Part shown: one piece after another, positions 7,314 through 10,702 of the stretch | Position numbering within the stretch: the first letter of the stretch is position 1 | How the letters are laid out: the number at the start of each line of letters is the position of its first letter | NCBI GenBank assembly: GCA_031266695.1 | Contig: JAISAK010000245.1 | Location: 1-10,702 of the forward strand | Reading direction: 5' to 3' | Length of the DNA stretch: 10,702 nt | Source: Treponema sp. | GTDB taxonomy: Bacteria; Spirochaetota; Spirochaetia; Treponematales; Breznakiellaceae | Position numbers and translations under genes: made by a program | The notes under the pieces: model-generated | Told to the model about the DNA's origin: nothing | The model's input: only the letters and a program-made list of their open reading frames with translations | The model's database searches: none

Positions 7314-7892
7314 TTATACTCTTTGGAAAATTGATTCCAAAAACAACGCCGTGTTCCTCAGGAAGGGTAAATAACCCCGGGGAAGCAAGACGCCCAGAAA
7401 TACGGAGAAGCCGATGTATAATACCAGGGTGACTATCAGCGCCGAAAGGATAAGCGTATGGGGACGCCGCTCGCCCAGAAGGACGCCGTAAGAAATCACA
7501 AAAAGCAAGCAGGTTACAAGAAAACCCAGCGGCTCATAGAACAGGGCGAGGACAACGAGAAGCGCCATTCCGATAAAGAGCTTGCTTTTAAGGAAACGGA
7601 AAACTCCGGGAAGAAAACCGGCAAAGGCCGCGGCGATTTCTTCCTTTTTGTGGGTTTTGAAAAATTTGAAAATATTAAAGGCGATGGCGATCATCAGCAG
7701 GAGCAGCAGCAACTGCGGCCACTGTTCCGCCCCCAGTTCGTTTTGGGGAGAAACCGGCATGGTTGCTCCTACATACCAGAAACAGTATCCGGAAAATAAA
7801 AGCAGTATGGCGTTGACTATTAATTCTAAGGCCACTTGGTACCACCTTAAAGGGATTAAAAATCTTGGGATCGGCGCTTCCCGCCGGATCAT
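7314..7892 (-). CDS. tctB: Tripartite tricarboxylate transporter, small membrane subunit
   Basis: TctB subunits are poorly conserved small membrane proteins that partner TctA. This 192-residue protein shows four hydrophobic segments at about 22-42, 60-77, 108-138 (possibly split in two) and 148-172, with a charged cytoplasmic-type loop (KTHKKEE) between. Assignment relies on topology, size and the tctC-B-A order rather than on a strict motif. The ATG at 7890-7892 has no good Shine-Dalgarno at normal distance: the nearest purine-rich patch lies inside the preceding hairpin. No better in-frame start exists before the upstream stop. Translation may depend on coupling or on hairpin opening. Confidence 0.88.
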   Translation of the reverse strand: MIRREAPIPRFLIPLRWYQVALELIVNAILLLFSGYCFWYVGATMPVSPQNELGAEQWPQLLLLLLMIAIAFNIFKFFKTHKKEEIAAAFAGFLPGVFRFLKSKLFIGMALLVVLALFYEPLGFLVTCLLFVISYGVLLGERRPHTLILSALIVTLVLYIGFSVFLGVLLPRGYLPFLRNTALFLESIFQRV

Positions 7893-7895
7893 ATA

Positions 7896-7933
7896 AAGTC
7901 TGCCCGTAACATAGACACATTACGGACAGACTT
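7896..7933 (-). promoter_or_regulatory. Stem-loop between tctC and tctB
   Basis: Two 14-base arms (7896-7909 and 7920-7933) pair with one mismatch around a 10-base loop, starting 8 bases beyond the tctC stop and ending 3 bases before the tctB start. There is no T-run. In several importer operons a hairpin after the binding-protein gene raises its message relative to the membrane subunits; the same role is inferred here. The stem also covers the only candidate ribosome-binding site of tctB. Confidence 0.7.
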
Positions 7934-7941
7934 CCCTGAAA

Positions 7942-8982
7942 CTATTTAAGAATGCCGATGTCCTTCAAATAGGCCGTAAATATCTGGTATTCACTGGCGG
8001 CCAGGGCCTGGGTTTCCGCCTTGGTAGCGTAACCCGGCCTGTCGAGGTAACCGGAGTTCTTCATGAATTCCTGATAGGAGGGGCTGTCCCAGGCTTTCTT
8101 GAGCGCCGCGGCGAGGGAATCAACCGCGGCCTGGGGGGTATTGGTCCGGGCATAGATAGCCCGCCAGGACCCTACGAAGGAGTTGATGCCCAGATCCTTG
8201 GTACAGGGAACATTGGGAACCGAAGAAAGCCGGTTCTCGCTCATGGCGATCAGGGGAATAATGTCGCCGGATTCGATAAGGCCCTGAATCTCCTCGGAGC
8301 CGGAAACGCCCAGGGAGAGGTGGCCCCCGACCATGGCCGCGGTCAGCTCGGCGCCGCCGCCGTAGGGTACGGTTTTGATGTACCTGTCAACCTCGGGGAT
8401 GCTTACGCCGAGGGCGGCCGCCAGGGTCTGTTTCATGGAAACGGAGTCCTGGCCGGTGGCGGTGAGCATACCGCAGGAAAGTTCCTGGGGATGGGCCTTG
8501 GCGTAGGCGATCATCTCCTGGAAGTTGTTGTACTTGCCGGTCTGGAATCTCTTTGACGAAGTAAGCAGGTTGGTTGAATGAACCAGCTTGGACACAGGCT
8601 GCAGCTCCTTCTGATAATCGAAGGGCAGGATCTTCTGAAGATCAAGCAGGATGATGGACTGGGTTGTTAAAACATAGGTATAGCCGTCGGCGGGCTGCTT
8701 TTGGGTAAAAACGATGCCGTTGGCGCCGCCGGCGCCTTCCACGTTTACGATTTCAACCGGTACCCCAAGAATATCCTGGAGCAGGGGCTGCAAGGGGCGA
8801 AGGGTTCCGTCGGCGCCGCCGCCGACGCCCCAGGGACATACCAGGGTTACTTTCCGCTCCCACTTCCACGCGCCGCCGGTTCCGGCAGCCGCCCCGTCGC
8901 CCTGACCGCCGGCGAACACCGCGGCAACGCTCAGGGTCATGAGCAGAACCGCGATAATTGTTACTTGACCGATCTTTTTCAT
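7942..8982 (-). CDS. tctC: Tripartite tricarboxylate transporter substrate-binding protein
   Basis: TctC (Bug-type) proteins capture a carboxylate in the periplasm and deliver it to TctAB. The 346-residue protein has an N-terminal signal peptide (Lys2-Lys3, hydrophobic 6-23, likely cleavage after Val-Phe-Ala at 24) and no lipobox Cys, so it should be soluble. Family motifs include VTLVCPWGVGGGADGTLRPL (45-64), VEGAGGANGIV (81-91), ADGYTYVL (98-105), YGGGAELTAAMVGGHLSLG (207-225) and the C-terminal region to 346. I chose the ATG at 8980-8982: GGAGGAA (8989-8995) is 6 bases upstream, whereas the longer frame starts with a TTG that contains this Shine-Dalgarno. It is the first gene of the tctCBA-citDEF block; citrate as ligand is inferred from context. 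Confidence 0.95.
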   Translation of the reverse strand: MKKIGQVTIIAVLLMTLSVAAVFAGGQGDGAAAGTGGAWKWERKVTLVCPWGVGGGADGTLRPLQPLLQDILGVPVEIVNVEGAGGANGIVFTQKQPADGYTYVLTTQSIILLDLQKILPFDYQKELQPVSKLVHSTNLLTSSKRFQTGKYNNFQEMIAYAKAHPQELSCGMLTATGQDSVSMKQTLAAALGVSIPEVDRYIKTVPYGGGAELTAAMVGGHLSLGVSGSEEIQGLIESGDIIPLIAMSENRLSSVPNVPCTKDLGINSFVGSWRAIYARTNTPQAAVDSLAAALKKAWDSPSYQEFMKNSGYLDRPGYATKAETQALAASEYQIFTAYLKDIGILK

Positions 8983-9012
8983 TACAAATTCCTCCAAAAA
9001 AAATTTTAAATC

Positions 9013-9033
9013 TTATTCTTCACCGAAGAATAA
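9013..9033. promoter_or_regulatory. Perfect palindrome upstream of tctC, possible operator
   Basis: TTATTCTTC (9013-9021) and GAAGAATAA (9025-9033) are exact inverted repeats with a 3-base centre, about 30 bases before the tctC start. In the leftward direction TATTCT within it could serve as a -10, but no convincing -35 was found. A run of eight T follows about nine bases downstream, so an attenuator is an alternative reading. I favour an operator for the transporter-lyase operon. Confidence 0.5.
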
Positions 9034-9048
9034 AATGTTTACGCAGCC

Positions 9049-9120
9049 AACAAGCGCCAAAAGGCAAAAGCTTGTTCCATCGGACCACAGGTCCGCGCCA
9101 ACCGGATTTTGGAACAAGCT
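9049..9120 (-). terminator. Hairpin after esterase gene with competing arm (family copy 3)
   Basis: AGCTTGTTCCA (9069-9079) and TGGAACAAGCT (9110-9120) form an 11-bp stem; the 30-base interior holds a second perfect hairpin, CGGACC-ACA-GGTCCG (9081-9095). In the leftward transcript the stem ends with four T, giving a modest terminator for the esterase gene, whose TGA (9120-9122) is inside the element. GCTTGTT (9070-9076) can alternatively pair with AACAAGC (9049-9055), which would disrupt the main stem. Confidence 0.6.
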
Positions 9121-9920
9121 CAAAGATCCCGGAATATCCACCGCACCGCGTCGGGGAACCGGAGCCGCCATCCTCCCTGGGTATGGGTCAGGCCTTTAAG
9201 GACCCGGTACTTGAGCTGGGTTTCGTCAAACCCGCAGTCGGTAAAACGCTCATACATCATTCTGCTTCCCTCAAGAAACTGTTCCGCGGTGGTCAGCCTG
9301 CCCTGTTCATTGGTACTCACATCAAGGTAAATATACCTGATATGATCCAGATTCGCCTGTTCCAGGGTTTTGTCAATACAGTCCATCCAGTTATAGAAGG
9401 ATCCGCTGACGCAAAGGAGCCGGGAAAAAGCCTCGGGATAACTCAAGACCGCATAGGTCGAAATAATGGTTCCGCTGCTGAAACCGCCGATTCCCGTATA
9501 GGCGCCCTGGCTCCTGGTACGGTATTTTTCATCGATCCAGGGCTTAAGTTCGTTGACCATCCATTCAAGATATTCTTTGCCGGTTCCGATAACCTCCGGT
9601 TCATAGGAGCTCCATTCGGGTATTACAAACCGTTTGATATAGGGAGTGTACCGGATGCTTCGTTCCCGGTTGGTCGGGGGACAGTCTATGCCCACTATGA
9701 TAACCTGGGGTACAAATTTGGAATAATCCCGGTAATAATCCGCGTAACGGATACTGTGCCCGGTAAAACTATCCTCGTCCCGAAATACATCCTGCCCGTC
9801 GTTTACATAGAGAACCGGATACAGCCTGTCTCCTTCCTCATAACCGTCGGGAGTCATAACCCGGAAAGTAACCTCCTGTCCCAATGAATTCATTCTGGTT
9901 TGGTAGATGTCTATATTCAT
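9120..9920 (-). CDS. Putative esterase, alpha/beta hydrolase (esterase D / enterochelin-esterase-like)
   Basis: The 266-residue protein has the layout of the bacterial putative-esterase family: an N-terminal strand region with PVLYVNDGQDVF (35-46), the nucleophile elbow GGFSSG (145-150) with Ser148 in a GxSxG context, an acid candidate Asp200 (YLDVST) and His246 (GLTHTQGG). Related enzymes cleave ester bonds of short acyl or feruloyl groups, siderophores or S-formylglutathione; the substrate here cannot be read from the sequence. There is no signal peptide, so it is probably cytoplasmic. I chose the ATG at 9918-9920 because AGGGG (9931-9935) lies about 10 bases upstream; the longer frame would need a TTG at 9941. 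It has its own promoter and ends in a hairpin, so it is separate from tctC despite sharing direction. Confidence 0.88.
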   Translation of the reverse strand: MNIDIYQTRMNSLGQEVTFRVMTPDGYEEGDRLYPVLYVNDGQDVFRDEDSFTGHSIRYADYYRDYSKFVPQVIIVGIDCPPTNRERSIRYTPYIKRFVIPEWSSYEPEVIGTGKEYLEWMVNELKPWIDEKYRTRSQGAYTGIGGFSSGTIISTYAVLSYPEAFSRLLCVSGSFYNWMDCIDKTLEQANLDHIRYIYLDVSTNEQGRLTTAEQFLEGSRMMYERFTDCGFDETQLKYRVLKGLTHTQGGWRLRFPDAVRWIFRDL

Positions 9921-9944
9921 TAATAAATATCCCCTGGGCAAAAT

Positions 9945-9960
9945 GATAAAACGCTTTATC
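9945..9960. promoter_or_regulatory. LacI-family-like operator at the esterase start point
   Basis: GATAAAACGCTTTATC is a 16-bp palindrome with one mismatched pair and a central CG. It lies just downstream of the -10 box, across the predicted transcription start near 9959. A symmetric site with a central CG flanked by A/T is characteristic of LacI/GalR-family regulators, and the position fits repression. The regulator itself is not in the window. Confidence 0.5.
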
Positions 9961-9965
9961 TCATT

Positions 9966-9994
9966 AGTATAGTATTACCCTAAACATCTGTCAA
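9966..9994 (-). promoter_or_regulatory. Sigma-70-type promoter of the esterase gene
   Basis: Reading leftward, TTGACA (9989-9994) and TATACT (9966-9971) are separated by exactly 17 bases, the same near-consensus arrangement as the promoter at 480-508. It gives a leader of about 40 nt to the ATG at 9920. Confidence 0.78.
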
Positions 9995-10155
9995 TCTTAA
10001 TTTAGCAAAATTTTACTTTAAAAAATCGTAATTTAAAATAAAACACTATTTTTAAAAAATTATCCAAAAAATGAACAAACCCAAGAGCCTGCTTACGGCG
10101 AACCTCTGGTTCGAGGGGAGGCAGAGCGGCTAAACTTGACCCACGGAATTTTTTA
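9995..10155. other. AT-rich intergenic DNA without a recognised gene
   Basis: 10003-10078 is very AT-rich, followed by a short GC-richer patch with a small hairpin (CGAACC-TCT-GGTTCG, about 10098-10112). The leftward 90-codon frame at 10002-10274 runs through the inverted-repeat element and is low in complexity, so I do not call it a gene. Confidence 0.5.
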
Positions 10156-10300
10156 ACCGCAAAGGCGAAGAAGTCGAATAAGTTTTCATTCAAATTGCTC
10201 AAAACTTGAACTATTTTCGCCATTCTTTCCCGGAAATTTGGCACCTCTGGCATTTTTTTTCCTTCTTTTTTCACTTTTTCGACTTATTCGACTTGGCGGT
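10156..10300. repeat. Inverted-repeat element C1 (AAGTCGAATAAG stem)
   Basis: ACCGC (10156-10160) pairs with GCGGT (10296-10300), and AAGTCGAATAAG (10171-10182) pairs perfectly over 12 bp with CTTATTCGACTT (10283-10294). About 100 bases lie between. The left flank GGAATTTTTTA is shared with element C2. The interior has no convincing gene. Confidence 0.72.
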
Positions 10301-10340
10301 ACATCTTCCTTGCGGTACAGCAGAGATGAAGAATTTTTTA

Positions 10341-10405
10341 ACCGCGAAGTCGAAGAAGTTTTTTCTTTGCTTTTTTTACTTCTTCGACTTTTTTGACTTA
10401 GCGGT
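10341..10405. repeat. Inverted-repeat element C2 (AAGTCGAAGAAG stem)
   Basis: ACCGC (10341-10345) pairs with GCGGT (10401-10405), and AAGTCGAAGAAG (10347-10358) pairs perfectly with CTTCTTCGACTT (10379-10390) around a 20-base T-rich loop. The left flank GAATTTTTTA matches C1, which starts 185 bases earlier. Same architecture as C1 but a shorter interior, which suggests copies of one family that tolerate changes in both unit and loop. Confidence 0.75.
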
Positions 10406-10450
10406 AAAATCCTAAGAATCGGTAGAGGCCATTGGTTTCATTCCCTGGTA

Positions 10451-10699
10451 CACGGCTTCATGCCTCTTCCCCATCAGTAAAAAGACATGCAAGAAAAAAG
10501 CTTATATCCCAGGCAGCCTTGCCTGCCCGGCGACTTCCCCCTCATAAAAAAGACATGCAAGGTAATAGGCTCTGCTTCTGGCGCCACGAATGAAAGGAAT
10601 ATCTTCCACAGCGGGAACGCCAAAACCGCCGTGAACGACTTCATACCTCGGCCTCTTCACTATTGTAAAAAAGACATACAAGAAAAGAGTTTATACCCC
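10451..10699. repeat. Dispersed direct repeat, three copies (AAAAAGACATGCAAG core)
   Basis: The core TAAAAA(A)GACATRCAAG occurs at 10478-10493, 10545-10561 and 10666-10682. Copies 1 and 3 are similar over about 60 bases: a flank with CTTCATRCCTC before the core and A-rich DNA ending TTATAYCCC or TTTATACCCC after it. Copy 2 keeps only the core and CGACTTCC. Core spacings are 68 and 121 bases, neither uniform nor a multiple of three. On the minus strand each copy has a GAAGAGG-type purine patch and copies 1 and 3 have an ATG; after copy 3 a 56-codon frame (10644 down to 10474) is open, but I have no support for it as a real gene. The element may continue beyond the window. Confidence 0.55.
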
Positions 10700-10702
10700 C
10701 TT

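Noticed and set aside
8983..8997. Longer tctC start at a TTG (351 residues)
   Set aside because: That TTG is part of the Shine-Dalgarno serving the ATG at 8982; the shorter start gives a standard signal peptide.
8958..9887. 309-codon plus-strand open frame opposite the esterase
   Set aside because: It is antisense to a protein with a clear catalytic triad, runs across the intergenic hairpins, and lacks recognisable motifs.
9921..9941. Longer esterase start at a TTG (273 residues)
   Set aside because: The ATG at 9920 has a purine-rich site upstream; the extension would encode the Shine-Dalgarno and adds residues with no family match.
10090..10130. GGTTCGA-containing hairpin resembling a tRNA T-arm
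   Set aside because: No acceptor, D or anticodon stems of the right spacing can be formed on either strand.
10002..10274. 90-codon minus-strand open frame
   Set aside because: It is made of AT-rich DNA and one arm of inverted repeat C1, with biased low-complexity residues. No family resemblance.
10206..10415. 69-codon plus-strand open frame
   Set aside because: Phe/Ser-rich translation of the repeat elements C1 and C2; an artefact of T-rich arms.
10478..10682. Possible CRISPR array from three direct repeats
   Set aside because: Spacings of 68 and 121 are unequal, copies diverge, similarity extends into the would-be spacers, and no cas gene is present.

Overview
The window reads as a bacterial chromosome of about 50% G+C with compact, mostly leftward gene clusters separated by repeat-rich intergenic DNA. 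Gene content (citrate lyase, a tripartite tricarboxylate importer, a eukaryotic-type isocitrate dehydrogenase, an exported beta-rich protein) and overall style suggest an anaerobic spirochaete such as a gut-type Treponema relative. This assignment rests on impression rather than a diagnostic marker, so treat it as moderate to low confidence.

Layout. 1-394 (minus): start of a secreted, probably outer-membrane protein, cut by the window edge, with a near-consensus promoter at 480-508. 395-1069: no convincing gene, but two inverted-repeat elements. 1070-1609 (minus): macrodomain protein, divergent from 1703-2911 (plus), an NADP-type isocitrate dehydrogenase. A perfect 15-bp hairpin closes the convergent junction with the next block.

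8982 down to 2977 (minus): tctC-tctB-tctA-citD-citE-citF, a single co-directional block. It couples a periplasmic binding protein and two membrane subunits of a tripartite tricarboxylate transporter to the three structural subunits of citrate lyase. The simplest reading is one pathway: capture external citrate, import it, and cleave it to acetate and oxaloacetate. The accessory genes that activate citrate lyase (citC, citX, citG) are not in the window. Hairpins sit between tctC and tctB and between tctA and citD, and could tune expression along the operon.

9120-9920 (minus): an alpha/beta-hydrolase esterase with its own strong promoter and an overlapping palindrome with a central CG, like LacI-family operators. 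9995-10702: no convincing gene; it contains two more inverted repeats of the 395-1069 type and a dispersed direct repeat.

The most unusual material is non-coding. One hairpin family (three copies) lies at gene ends, and in two copies the element itself supplies the TGA stop codon. A second family of large inverted repeats has ACCGC/GCGGT-like ends and short reiterated units inside. The isocitrate dehydrogenase also carries an unusual set of residues at the positions that bind the NADP 2'-phosphate.
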